From Diplonema japonicum (Eukaryota; Euglenozoa; Diplonemea; Diplonemida; Diplonemidae), in the NCBI GenBank assembly GCA_964019335.1, contig OZ025701.1, forward strand, positions 358,238 through 422,237: DNA of 64,000 bases. The letters are read 5' to 3'. The notes under the pieces are model-generated. The model did no database searches. It was not told the DNA's origin and was given only the letters and a program-made list of their open reading frames with translations. The position numbers and the translations under genes are program-made. Of this stretch, positions 1 through 9,618 are shown piece by piece (within the stretch, counting starts at the first letter, position 1; the number at the start of each line of letters is the position of its first letter).

Positions 1-937
1 TTGCTTCGTGCAGGACGGTTCTCCCTTCGCTGTCTTTGCGTGTTAACAGGTCTTCGTCAGCCGTGATCAATATCTCGACGCACCGCACGTGGCCGTTAGT
101 GGCAGCAGCGTGTGCTGGTGTCTTGCCCTGTGCAGTCTGCATGCTGAGCTCTTGTTCGTCTTTCATCACCTGGACGAGAGCGTTGATGACGGCAGCAGAC
201 CCTGACAACGCTGCTGCGTAGAGTGGTGTCTCTCTTTTATTGTTGGGGAGGGGTGTAACACCAGCTTCTAAAAGTTGCGTGATGCACTGTGTGTGGTTGT
301 TGGTGCAGGCGAAGTGGAGTGCGGTGTCTCCGGTGTTAGTTTTAATGTGGCAGTTTGCACCTTTGCTGCGCAGGTATTGCAACACCCCATCATTCCCAGC
401 CCACGCCGTGTGACACACAGCTGTCCATCCGTCAGCGTCCACGACGTTGCAGTCCGCGCCATTATCCGTTAGGAGCTTAACTATATCGTCTGGGCCACTC
501 AGTCTGCACGCGGCCATGAGGGGTGTCCTGCCATATGAGTCCTTCTCGTTGATGTCTCGCAAGTCGCGTTCCAGCACCAGTTGTACTGCGGTGGCGCTCT
601 TCGCAACGGCGGCGTGAAAGGAGAACGCCGATAACGTCTTCACCACGTTTTCCCCCATTGCCCTTTTGCAGGCGTCGCCGATGAACACCTGCAACCCGTC
701 ATCACAGTCCTCCCCCTGCTGCACGGTGTTGCACAGACACACCCTGTCGTCAAGCACCTCGAACACGTTACAAGCGTCTTCGAAAAACCCCGCCAAGGTA
801 TCATGCCCTGTGGCGTACCTTTCTTTGAAGCCCTGACCGAACGACTCTTCCAGCACAGACACAGGCACGCCCCGCCGCCCGCTGTTAAGCTCCGCTAGCT
901 TAACCGCCCGCTGTATCGTGACAGAAGCCCGATCCAT
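1..937 (-). CDS. LOTUS/OST-HTH-like plus ankyrin-repeat protein (C-terminus cut by window edge)
   Basis: The frame is open from the ATG at 937 to position 1 (312 codons, no stop), so the C-terminus lies outside the window. Residues about 8-65 resemble a LOTUS/OST-HTH winged helix: a leucine-rich first helix, the VPVSVLEESFGQGF segment, then a DTLAGFFEDACNVFEV stretch ending in a beta hairpin. This domain binds RNA or helicases in Oskar, TDRD5/7 and MARF1 proteins. From about residue 130 there are at least five ankyrin repeats with typical motifs such as GRTPLMAAC, DTALHFACT and KTPAHAAA. LOTUS plus ankyrin suggests an RNA-linked scaffold, but that role is inference. The ankyrin part is clear; the LOTUS assignment is by eye and less certain. 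The domain could also be another small winged helix. Confidence 0.75.
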   Translation of the reverse strand, partial: MDRASVTIQRAVKLAELNSGRRGVPVSVLEESFGQGFKERYATGHDTLAGFFEDACNVFEVLDDRVCLCNTVQQGEDCDDGLQVFIGDACKRAMGENVVKTLSAFSFHAAVAKSATAVQLVLERDLRDINEKDSYGRTPLMAACRLSGPDDIVKLLTDNGADCNVVDADGWTAVCHTAWAGNDGVLQYLRSKGANCHIKTNTGDTALHFACTNNHTQCITQLLEAGVTPLPNNKRETPLYAAALSGSAAVINALVQVMKDEQELSMQTAQGKTPAHAAATNGHVRCVEILITADEDLLTRKDSEGRTVLHEA

Positions 938-1131
938 GTGTACCTGTAGTGTGGTGAAAAAAGCAGAATGCCGCAACTAAACTAAAGGAGAAGGAACCAA
1001 GAACAAGCAAGCACACTTAAACAGCTATTTGCTGTCCACGTTGGGAAAATACGCTTCACATCGGTGTGGTACACCGTGGGATTGTGGTTAGAGGAATCCG
1101 GTGTTGGTATCGTTGAGTGCGCTGGCAGCAT

Positions 1132-3804
1132 CTACTCTTCACCGAAGAGACTGCCGATGGCACGTTCGACGTTGCCGCGGTTGCGGTCCAATGCCCAGAT
1201 GCACTTCTCAGTTCCAAACTGGTCGACTAAGCCAAAGGCTTCCATGGATGGGAGGAGGTCGTGCCATTTTTCATTCTTCTTCAATTTGATCGAGTCGAAG
1301 ATGTTCTCCAGCGACAGGTACCTCCATGTCTTTGAAACGTTCTTGCAGCATCGCTTCAGTTGCTTCTCGGGCAGGAACTCGAAGATCCTTTTCAGCGGCT
1401 CGACACTGATCTTGAAACCAGTGTTGTAGTAGCTTTTCACGTCCGCTTCAAGAGGTGTCTTTTCCAAATGTTGCAGCTGGACCTTCAAGCGCTGCGCCTC
1501 GACGTAGTCCTCCCTGTCGACAGCAGACGTCTTGTCGTTCAGAAGCTTCTGGACAACTAGCTTCCTTTCCTCCTGGACATCAATCGTCGTTTCCCCGTTG
1601 CTGTTTGCGTACACGGGCACCCACTCACCGATCATCTCCTGCACGGTGGTCACGTCCTTGGCCTGCATGCACTTTTCAAGCGCTCCAACGTCGAGGTTCC
1701 CAACAAGCTTCGCCTGAACAGCCTTCTCGATCACAGAGGTCAGGGCACGGAGATGCGACTCGTCAATCTTGTCGGGGTGTGCGACGGGGGTGATTCCCAT
1801 GAAGGAGCGCACAGATGCCGCGATCAGGTGGAACACAAACTCATTACCCAGCGTCTTGAACGACGACACGATTTCAGCGATGCTCGCAAGCGGCACCCAC
1901 GTCGCCATCAGAAGCAACAACTCAGTGCCCAGCTCGTATTCCTTGCTCTCCGAGGACAACCTTCCTAGCAAGAAGTCGATTTTAGTAAGGTCTGGTCGGT
2001 TGCCGTCAATCCTGAGCTGCAGAGGAACAATGCCCTCAGCAACAAGCTCCAAGTACATCTGCCCCTTGAGCTGCTGGTCGGCTGGTCTCAAGTCACCGGA
2101 GTACACTTTGCTAGGGAGGAAGGACACCAGCACTACCTTCAGGTCCTTGTTGATCTCGGCGATGTACTTCTTGATCAACTGCGTGAAACCGAGCTTAGTG
2201 ATTGCCGCTGGCTCGTTCTCCTCCTCGTCAGAGACAAGCAGCAAGGTTTCGACCTTCTTCCTTGCAAGGTACAGGCGCTCCAAAGCAGAGGCGGGGGACG
2301 TAGCACCGTCGGCCCGCGTGAAGTGCGAGAGCATGAGAACGTCTTTGATGGTCTTAGGAGTAAACAAGGGGTCAATCGCGTCATGGTTGAAGAAGAGCAG
2401 GTCGGCACTACCCAAAGCGGTGAGCAGAGACACGATGATGGACCCTGTACGCACGGCAACGTGCATGCTCCCGGAACAGTCACCCAGCACAGCCATGGGA
2501 GTCTTCAGCGGCAAGTGGTACTCCTTAATCTTTTCCTCTGCAACAGGAACAAGGTTCTGGAAGACAGGGCTGTCCGCAGCATGCATGCTCATCAGTCTCT
2601 CGACCAGTTTGCCATACCCGAAGGAGGGCACCTCGCACTTTTTGGTAATCCTGTTCTCAAGGATCTGGTCCGTCTCCTTGCACATCAGCTCCTCGTACCA
2701 CCACACGACGGTGTTAATGTCGGTGTACTCCGTGATGGCTGCCTTCACCCTGTTGGACACCCTCTTCATGTCGAACTTCTTTCTCAGGTAAGTGAGGGGC
2801 ACGTGGTGCTTCTTCAGTGCCGTGATGTCCTCTAGGGTGTCGTTCGTGAGCTTCAGGCCGTACTCCACGTTGCCGGGCCTCCTCCTCTTGGAGTCGTAGA
2901 CGCAGCGCAGGAACTCGTCCAGGGACAGGTCGTTGGGGTTGATGTGGATGATGTCGCAGAACTCTTTCCATGGTTCAAGACCGAACTCCAGCAGGTAGTG
3001 CATCAGCGTGCCCTTTTTAATCTTCTTGATCCACGCCTGGAACCTCTTGCACATGGACCCGCTCATGGTTGCCGTGAGGCCTTCCAGCAACGCATTCTCA
3101 AGCGAGCCGATGTCGGACTTGAGGCCCGCGATCTTGGCTGCTCTCCTCCTCAGCCAGCGGGGCTCGTCGTGCTCTTCTTCCCTTTTCCTCTTCAGGCTTT
3201 GTCCTTTGCCGCCTTTGCCTTTGCCTTTCTTGCCGCCCTTGCCTTTGATGCTGCGGACCATCGCGGTGCCCCTAGCAGCACGGTGGGCGACGCCCTTTGC
3301 ACCTTTTCCCTTTCCTTTTCCTGCTGAACGGGACTTGGAGTCGCTGATCTCTTTCTCTCTGTCAGCAACCAGTTTTGTGATGTCGTGCGTCAGCTTAGCA
3401 AGGCACTCCTCAGGTTTGGGGGTCTCGTCGTTGCCAGCGGGTTTGTCTTGTTTGGGCTTCTTGTTGGACGAAACCTGAGACGAGCCCTTCCCCTCAAAGG
3501 CTTTGAGAGAAGCCTTCCAAGAACGGAGGCGGCGCTTCCCGTCAAGTGCCTTGCAGGCAGCAAGGACCTCGGGGAAGCCGTAGGAGCGGTGTTGAAGAAG
3601 GACATCAGCAAGCTCAAACTGCTTGTGCTCCAAGGCAGCAAGGAGGGACCTCGTTTTCGTCACTTTCTGGATTTCAACTAGCTCGAGCAGCAGCAGCAGC
3701 TGCACCTTGTACAGCTCTGGGTTAGACGTGATGGCCGCAAGGTGCTCTCCAAAGCTGCTGTTGTCGTTCAAGAAGAGCTCCTTCATGTCATTCTGCGACA
3801 GCAT
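1132..3804 (-). CDS. VWA-domain protein with UVR-like, F-box-like and UBA-like C-terminal domains
   Basis: Single-exon protein of 890 aa. Residues 1-110 are helical. Residues 110-215 are very rich in Lys and Gly and look disordered and possibly nucleic-acid or nucleolus associated. A von Willebrand A domain covers about 432-600, with an intact MIDAS motif D442-C-S444-G-S446 and a later VSDEEEN strand. Residues about 745-785 match a UVR motif (paired helices with an EDYVEAQRLK core). About 801-835 is an F-box-like helix bundle (PLKRIFEFLPEKQL), and the last 40 residues resemble a UBA domain. VWA with F-box and UBA suggests a ubiquitin-linked adaptor, perhaps with RNP binding like the distantly similar Ro60 type. 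Function is not established. The spacer to the next gene is short (about 190 bp). Confidence 0.8.
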   Translation of the reverse strand: MLSQNDMKELFLNDNSSFGEHLAAITSNPELYKVQLLLLLELVEIQKVTKTRSLLAALEHKQFELADVLLQHRSYGFPEVLAACKALDGKRRLRSWKASLKAFEGKGSSQVSSNKKPKQDKPAGNDETPKPEECLAKLTHDITKLVADREKEISDSKSRSAGKGKGKGAKGVAHRAARGTAMVRSIKGKGGKKGKGKGGKGQSLKRKREEEHDEPRWLRRRAAKIAGLKSDIGSLENALLEGLTATMSGSMCKRFQAWIKKIKKGTLMHYLLEFGLEPWKEFCDIIHINPNDLSLDEFLRCVYDSKRRRPGNVEYGLKLTNDTLEDITALKKHHVPLTYLRKKFDMKRVSNRVKAAITEYTDINTVVWWYEELMCKETDQILENRITKKCEVPSFGYGKLVERLMSMHAADSPVFQNLVPVAEEKIKEYHLPLKTPMAVLGDCSGSMHVAVRTGSIIVSLLTALGSADLLFFNHDAIDPLFTPKTIKDVLMLSHFTRADGATSPASALERLYLARKKVETLLLVSDEEENEPAAITKLGFTQLIKKYIAEINKDLKVVLVSFLPSKVYSGDLRPADQQLKGQMYLELVAEGIVPLQLRIDGNRPDLTKIDFLLGRLSSESKEYELGTELLLLMATWVPLASIAEIVSSFKTLGNEFVFHLIAASVRSFMGITPVAHPDKIDESHLRALTSVIEKAVQAKLVGNLDVGALEKCMQAKDVTTVQEMIGEWVPVYANSNGETTIDVQEERKLVVQKLLNDKTSAVDREDYVEAQRLKVQLQHLEKTPLEADVKSYYNTGFKISVEPLKRIFEFLPEKQLKRCCKNVSKTWRYLSLENIFDSIKLKKNEKWHDLLPSMEAFGLVDQFGTEKCIWALDRNRGNVERAIGSLFGEE

Positions 3805-3917
3805 GGTTGTGGTGTGTGTAGTCGTGTTGTAAGAAAACTGTATTTTTAAAAGAAAATATGACGCCGTGTAGGTGGGAAAACGCAGAATAATTTAATAAAA
3901 GTAGGAAAGACTAAATA

Positions 3918-3948
<31 letters not shown>

Positions 3949-4630
3949 ACGGAGGAGTTTCCTTCTTGATTTCTAAGGGGTGGGAGCACTGGTTGAGCCC
4001 AATGGGTTTCGGCGGCTCACGTTCGGACCAACCACGCCTCTTCTTGTGCTTCAATCAAGTCACTTTGCGGCGTGCCCCAAAGGCTGCTTTTGACCCAACT
4101 ATTAAAATATGGGAAACAAAAGAAAGTCAGGGAGGGGGGGGGGGGGGGGGGGGAACAAAGGGAGGTGAAATGAGATGCTCAACAAACAACTTTTTACTGT
4201 TTTCATCTAAAAGAAACAACACCTTATATCTCTAAAACCCGATATTGACTTTTTTTTTCCCCCCCGTTCAGAACAAGGGAATGAACTCAAATCGGGGAAG
4301 TCTTTAATCCGTGAAAAATCCGTGTTTGGGTCATTTGCCTGTAAAAGTACAATGCAAAAAAGGGACCTCCGTTGTCCGTCGAAAATAGATTTCCTCTTAT
4401 AGTATCCTTAGAGCCACTTAAAGACTTTTGCTCAATGGATTTTAGAGATATGGCGCGTAAAAACAACTTTAAAAAAAAAAGGAATGAGAGGGCGTGACCA
4501 TCATTACAATTTTTTTTCACGCCCCCCCCTTTTTTTCCCCTTTCCGTTCATACCAATAAATCTAGGGGGGAAGGGGGGGGGGGGGGGGGAAGAAGAAATT
4601 TTTGATTTCTCCCATTTTCTTTTTCTCTGT
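3805..4630. other. Intergenic spacer rich in homopolymers
   Basis: I see no supportable gene here. The stretch carries an A-run (about 3917-3944), a G-run (about 4133-4153), several T/C runs and another G-run (about 4567-4588). The short open frames consist of low-complexity sequence. Confidence 0.7.
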
Positions 4631-7600
4631 CTAGTTCAATGCATAGAGTTGGGTAGCGGGACCTCGATTCTGCTGCACTTCAACATACAAAGGGTCTATC
4701 CGTGTCGGGGTGAACGTGAAAGGCTTGTAGTCGAACGCAGAGAGGAGCTCGGGGGGCGGAGTGAAAAACGTAATCTGCACAACCTGCTGGGATAGGATAC
4801 CTAGGACGAAGTCTTTGGTAAGGCTGTCATTATAGCTCCGGGGGATGATAATATAAGGGCGGGAGTTGGGCTCCAAGATAGTCCGGAAGTTGATATCACG
4901 CGCACCTAAGAAGACCCCTCCATGGGAGTCCCTCTTGGAGTCATGTGAGTACCCTGTCGCTTCAGGTGTAAGCAGCGACAGCAATATAGAATCAAAAGCC
5001 CCTTCTGAATCTGAACCTTGCTGGTAGTACGTTACGAAGAGTCGTGTTCGTTGGGTCACAGTGATGGCTGCACCCCATGCGGCTGTTCCGTTTAGGAATC
5101 TTCCCCTTGCTCTCACGTCTTGGTAGTGTTCCTTCGCAAAGCACACATATCCGGAACAGAACAGGTTTGCTGCGTCTTCCCACCCTATCCAGAAGGTTCC
5201 GTCGTCCTGTTGCCTGTAGGCGCATTCTCTTGTTACATCGGGGTGTTGTTCCCATAATGGGCTGTCGTTGCCCCACGCCCCGTCCCACCCACCGGTTCCC
5301 CATGGGTTTCTGACGTGGCACAGCTTGAATCCGTTCACCTCCTTGATTTGCAGAATCGTGTACACATGCGATGGTTTCAAACACGCGACCCCCCCGTTTG
5401 TCTCAAGCCCTACTAGGAAGCCTTGCTCGTCGTAGATTTTCAGCCTTTTGAACAACGCGTCTGCATCCTCATGCCACGATACTGACTCGGATGGCCAGCC
5501 GGTGAGGTCAGCCAATGTTTCTTCTGTCTTCCCGCTTTTGATGCTTGCGTAAGACCCGTGCAGCTTCGCGTAGGCCTTTTCAAGAAGAGACACCCAAAGT
5601 TCACCAGGCTGCTCGATAGTTCTGGAGAAACAAGGCTGGTTCCCAGAGGCGGGGAGGTAGTCATCGATCACAACGGGCGTCCACCACCCGTGTTTGGTGA
5701 GCTTCAAGCGCCAGACTCCGTAGGCAGCGTCTTTATCTTGCGTTGGTGAGTCAAAGATTCGTTTGATGTATGACGGATGCTCTGCAAGGGCGGCCACAGC
5801 ACCATGGTACCAGGCGTTGTTCAGATCCCCCATTGCGATGTCGCACGGTTCAACAGGTTCCCGTCGCGACGTGCTCTCCATCAGCACGCCGACCCTCGTG
5901 TTGAAGAACATCTCCGCAGGCCGTTTCCAAGGGCGCTCGGGAAGGACCGCACCCTCCCATTCTTTGCAGATGCTCTGCTGACAAGGAGGGAACTCCAAGT
6001 AATCAACGAACGGTATCTTGTTTTGGACACACTGGCTAGCTACGTCTTCACTCTGCCCCAGACTGGCCATTCTTTGAATCTCTCCCGCTATTTTCGTTTC
6101 CTGCTCTTTCTTCACCGCCACGTGGTACTCCTCAGAAAGGGGTCCATAGTTCATTCTCATGTTATACCCATTAGAGTGCCCCCTTACAAAGCCCTGCGTC
6201 TCACCAGGGTAAACCTCTACCTCGTAGAAGTTCCCGCTCTTCACGGCGCCATTCAGCGGGAGGAGTTCGGCACCATAGAAATCGTACGTCAATTTGAACA
6301 CTAGGTTGCGGGTCGCGTTCCAGAAGTATATTTCTGGCGTCCCATCTTCTAGCTTCGAGTCCAATCTGAATATCCTGCCTTGCTTGAGCAGTGGCTTCAT
6401 CTTACCCTTCACTGTCGGAGGGTTGATGCCCGCAAGGGAGATTGGGTCGACCACAGTGCTAGCGTCAGCCCAGCTTTCGTCTTCTGCCTCGATCAGCTTC
6501 TTAGCAGGCAACACCCGTATCGGCTTTGTACCGTGCGACATGTCGTGCACCGACTGCTTGGCTGTGACCTCCTTTCGTAGTTCCTTCATGTGCTCCCGTT
6601 CGTCTTTATGAGGCGCTTCACACACTTTGGTACTGCTCACCGTAGGGGGTGGAGTGCTCCTCCCCCAGGCTTCCTTCTCCGCGAGGAGCTTTGCAATAAT
6701 ACTCTTCGCTTCCAGCAGCTCTTGCTTGAGTCGCACGTTCTCCAACATAAGCTCGCGTGAGGATGACCCTTGCGGGTTTCCGTACACAAAGGCATCTTCC
6801 GGTGTGACGGTGGCCACAGGGGAAGGGGGCCGTGTGCCGCCCTCAGACTCAGCAAAGAGTTCGCCGTGTGAATGAAGTCGACTACCAAGTTTAAGAAGAC
6901 TTGCCGTGTCCAGAGGCCGCTGGCCATATTGCGGTTGCGGTTGAGATGTTTGCATAGGCAGAACAGGTCGTGAGAGATGGTTGGAAGTGTCTTGCATTGA
7001 CACAGCACTTGTGTCAGCAGTGGGCTGGTACTCTTTGCCAGAACGCGGGGGGTTAGAGAGCCGCAGCTCTTTCTGGCTTTCTTGATGCACGGGAACAGGT
7101 TGTGTCTGGTGCATCATAGAAACGGGTTGCATCGTGCCATGTAAAGACGTTTGCTGCGTTGGTCGTGACTGCTGCGGTATCGAACTGCTGTGGGGTTGTG
7201 GTTGCTGTGCCAACTGCTGCTGCTGGTATTGCACCAAAGACTGCATTGGCTGCGGTGCAGACGGCCTCAGCGGCTGAATGGGAGGCTGTTGTTGCTGCTG
7301 CTGTGGCACAAATAACTGCTCCTGCAGCGCTCGCTGTGGAGGCTGCTGCTGCTGCTGCTGTTGTTGTTGCTGTTCCTGTTCGCGTTGCTGCTGTGGCATG
7401 AACAATTGCTCCTGCAATTCCCTCTGTGGAGGCTGCTGCTGTTGTTGTTGTTTGTGTTGCTGCTGTTCTTGTTGCCGCTGCAATTGCTGTGGAGTAAATA
7501 ACTGCTCCTGCAGCATCCGCTGTGGAGGCGGCTGTTGTTGTTGTTGTTGTTGCTGCTGTTGTTCTTGTTGCTGCTGCAATTGCTGTGTCGAATATAACTG

Positions 7601-8248
7601 CTCCTGCAGCGCACGCTGTGGGGGGGGCTGTTGTTGCTGCTGCGGTATTAATGGCTGCACCGATTGCTGCTGCACCTGCCGTGAGCTGTGCTGTTGTTGC
7701 AGCTGTGCAGTAGCGCTACGTTGTTGTGGATGTTGCAAGTTAAACTGGTGCTGTGCCGGTTGTACATGCGGCTGTGGTTGCTGTGGAAGGGATGTAGCCT
7801 GGGTGCCGGGCGTGAATGTTTGGAAAGGCTGCCGGAGCTGGTGCACAGTAAGGGTCTGCTCCGATACAGGTGTAGCAGGGGGCTGGTAGATGTTGCGAGT
7901 GTACTGTCTTTGCGGCGTCATTGTATCGACAGACCTGGGGCTCTGCGACTCAACACCTGCTACCACACTGTTCCGCAGTGTCTCCACCCCCGAGGCTGGG
8001 AGGTTTTCCATTCGTGGCGACGACGGTTGTGCCACGTTTTTCGCGTAGATATCCCGGTACGGGGCATTCTTCAGGGGCGATGTTGCTTCCCTAGCCTGCA
8101 CCACCTGCTCGTGTAGCACGCCGCTTTCGTACGTCTGGCGTTCCTCCTGTTGCGTCACGGCAGCCATGTCATCTCTCATCTTCTGCAGCTGCTGCCGAAG
8201 GCTCTCAATTTCCGATCTGTTAGCGGCATGGTCGTACATTGTGTCCAT
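4631..8248 (-). CDS. Calpain-like protein, predicted catalytically dead, with Gln-rich N-terminal half
   Basis: Single exon, 1205 aa. A short coiled coil near residues 8-50 is followed by a long disordered region with a Gln/Pro-rich block (about 180-370, built from CAG/CAA codons) and a second coiled coil near 490-520. The C-terminal half is a C2-family calpain protease core. The active-site Cys position (the GDCWFL-type motif in active calpains) reads GDLNNAW, with Ala near residue 812. The partner residues His961 (KPSHVYTI) and Asn981 (RNPWG) are kept. The HGWWTPVVIDDYLP segment is typical of the family and strongly resembles kinetoplastid calpain-like proteins, many of which also lack the Cys and act at the cytoskeleton or membrane. 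A beta-rich domain like calpain domain III closes the protein. Predicted role: structural or regulatory, not proteolytic. Confidence 0.9.
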   Translation of the reverse strand: MDTMYDHAANRSEIESLRQQLQKMRDDMAAVTQQEERQTYESGVLHEQVVQAREATSPLKNAPYRDIYAKNVAQPSSPRMENLPASGVETLRNSVVAGVESQSPRSVDTMTPQRQYTRNIYQPPATPVSEQTLTVHQLRQPFQTFTPGTQATSLPQQPQPHVQPAQHQFNLQHPQQRSATAQLQQQHSSRQVQQQSVQPLIPQQQQQPPPQRALQEQLYSTQQLQQQQEQQQQQQQQQQPPPQRMLQEQLFTPQQLQRQQEQQQHKQQQQQQPPQRELQEQLFMPQQQREQEQQQQQQQQQQPPQRALQEQLFVPQQQQQQPPIQPLRPSAPQPMQSLVQYQQQQLAQQPQPHSSSIPQQSRPTQQTSLHGTMQPVSMMHQTQPVPVHQESQKELRLSNPPRSGKEYQPTADTSAVSMQDTSNHLSRPVLPMQTSQPQPQYGQRPLDTASLLKLGSRLHSHGELFAESEGGTRPPSPVATVTPEDAFVYGNPQGSSSRELMLENVRLKQELLEAKSIIAKLLAEKEAWGRSTPPPTVSSTKVCEAPHKDEREHMKELRKEVTAKQSVHDMSHGTKPIRVLPAKKLIEAEDESWADASTVVDPISLAGINPPTVKGKMKPLLKQGRIFRLDSKLEDGTPEIYFWNATRNLVFKLTYDFYGAELLPLNGAVKSGNFYEVEVYPGETQGFVRGHSNGYNMRMNYGPLSEEYHVAVKKEQETKIAGEIQRMASLGQSEDVASQCVQNKIPFVDYLEFPPCQQSICKEWEGAVLPERPWKRPAEMFFNTRVGVLMESTSRREPVEPCDIAMGDLNNAWYHGAVAALAEHPSYIKRIFDSPTQDKDAAYGVWRLKLTKHGWWTPVVIDDYLPASGNQPCFSRTIEQPGELWVSLLEKAYAKLHGSYASIKSGKTEETLADLTGWPSESVSWHEDADALFKRLKIYDEQGFLVGLETNGGVACLKPSHVYTILQIKEVNGFKLCHVRNPWGTGGWDGAWGNDSPLWEQHPDVTRECAYRQQDDGTFWIGWEDAANLFCSGYVCFAKEHYQDVRARGRFLNGTAAWGAAITVTQRTRLFVTYYQQGSDSEGAFDSILLSLLTPEATGYSHDSKRDSHGGVFLGARDINFRTILEPNSRPYIIIPRSYNDSLTKDFVLGILSQQVVQITFFTPPPELLSAFDYKPFTFTPTRIDPLYVEVQQNRGPATQLYALN

Positions 8249-8807
8249 GCCCCTCCCCCTTCCCTCCCTCCTTTCCCTTTTTTTTTTTTTTTTTTTTTTT
8301 TTTTGTTGATTCTATTTTTTTGTTTTCTTTTTTACTGTAAACGAAAAACCCTGATGGCTGCTAGCCTCGAGGCTCCCATCTAGCCACTGTAACGGTGCAG
8401 GGCACGACGTCCGCACGATACGGTGGGCAGAGAGCAGCTTTGTAGATAGCAGGAAGATGCAGGTGAGACACCAAAGGAGCTTAAGAATTGGTGCAAGATT
8501 AGATAGAACTCTATCTATACAACAATCTGCAGTATCGTAGAACTTAAGGAGTTCCTTAGATCCTTCGTTTCCTATCCTAGGTTAGAGAAGCAAGCTGGCC
8601 AGCAGCCAAAGCATCGACGCAAATAGCGCCCCTGCCGACTCGAAAAACGAGGGGACTTCTTTTTATTTCCTTGAGAAGCCGCAGGTGAGAAATCACACAA
8701 TAATATTTTCTACTTTATCCCCCACCTCACTTGAGGTAAGGCTAAAACCCTCTCTTTGTTTTTCCTTCTTTCTCTCACTTTTTCTATAATATTTGCTTTG
8801 CTCTTCA
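8249..8807. other. Intergenic spacer
   Basis: A T-run at about 8278-8304 lies directly upstream (minus strand) of the calpain-like start. The rest is unique sequence with no convincing open frame or RNA gene. Confidence 0.6.
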
Positions 8808-9446
8808 CTAAAGCCTGGTCATCACAAGGACCCAGTTGTCCTTTTCTTGCTCGAAAGACTCGAGCTTGACGGGGAGTTCAGAGACGATGTCAAAGAGCTC
8901 AGCTTTCTCGAAGAGGTGGTGGTACCGTGCGAGAGGGGCGCCGGTGGTGCGCCGCCATTCGATCATGATATCGTTGGCCGGCATGTCTTGGACCGGAAGG
9001 GCACCCTGATGGATCAAGTCGCGCACTTCAGAGGAGCGGACGTAGAGGAGGATGGATCCACCTGGCTTTGTTATTCTAGCTAGTTCGGAAACAGCAGCCT
9101 TTCGCCGTGAAGGTGTGGCCAAGTGGTGCACCACTGCGATGCTCATTGAGTGGTCATGGGACTCGTTTCGAAAAGGCAGTTGTGTCGCACAGCAGCGTAC
9201 CACGTCGCATCCCTTCACAAACAGTAGCAGCTCTCTGCTTGTGTCACTCCCCACCCCGACCACACCTTCAGGAAGCCCGCTGAAGTTCCTCCCGTTCCCA
9301 CACCCTACCTCTCCAACGATTTCTCCCGCCACACGCCGGCTCAACCACTCCCGTGCCATCCTCCAAGGGTGCCTTCTCGTGTTGTCCCACTCGCTTGCTA
9401 TTTTATCATACACATGTTGCAATTCTTTTTCTATTTCTATTTCCAT
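8808..9446 (-). CDS. TRM9: TRM9/ALKBH8-type tRNA wobble-uridine methyltransferase
   Basis: A 212-aa class I SAM-dependent methyltransferase. The N-terminus (YDKIASEWDNTRRHPW) matches the Trm9/ALKBH8 signature. It is followed by the SAM-binding motif GEVGCGNGRN, the motif SMSIAVVHHLATPSRRKAAVSEL, GGSILLYV, and the YHHLF motif near the C-terminus. In the family this enzyme, with Trm112, adds the terminal methyl group to carboxymethyl-uridine at tRNA position 34 and tunes decoding. The size fits stand-alone Trm9 rather than the larger ALKBH8 fusion. The glutamate of motif I (EVGCG) stands where Asp is usual, a conservative change. The start is the first ATG after a purine-rich run. Assignment is confident from motif order; target specificity is from family knowledge. 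Confidence 0.9.
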   Translation of the reverse strand: MEIEIEKELQHVYDKIASEWDNTRRHPWRMAREWLSRRVAGEIVGEVGCGNGRNFSGLPEGVVGVGSDTSRELLLFVKGCDVVRCCATQLPFRNESHDHSMSIAVVHHLATPSRRKAAVSELARITKPGGSILLYVRSSEVRDLIHQGALPVQDMPANDIMIEWRRTTGAPLARYHHLFEKAELFDIVSELPVKLESFEQEKDNWVLVMTRL

Positions 9447-9618
9447 TTTTTTTTTTCTTTTGGTTTTTCTCCCCCGTCCTGAGTCGTTGGTTGAATTTTG
9501 TGAACAGCCGGCAAAAGAAAAAAAAAAATATAAATATTGTTACTTCTGTGTTTATTACTTCACTAGGAGAGAGGGGGAGATACAGGGACAAAAAAAAAAA
9601 AAAGAGAGAGGGGGATAT

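Noticed and set aside
1769-2791. Long plus-strand frame (340 codons) opposite the VWA gene
   Set aside because: It is an antisense shadow of a gene with clear domains; its product has no recognisable motif.
3917-3944. A-run as the tail of a retroposed gene or LINE
   Set aside because: No upstream reverse-transcriptase or processed-gene sequence and no target duplication; similar runs occur throughout spacers and introns.
7278-7889. Cys-rich plus-strand frame resembling a metallothionein-like protein
   Set aside because: It is the antisense translation of CAG/CAA (Gln) repeats, which give Cys codons in another frame.
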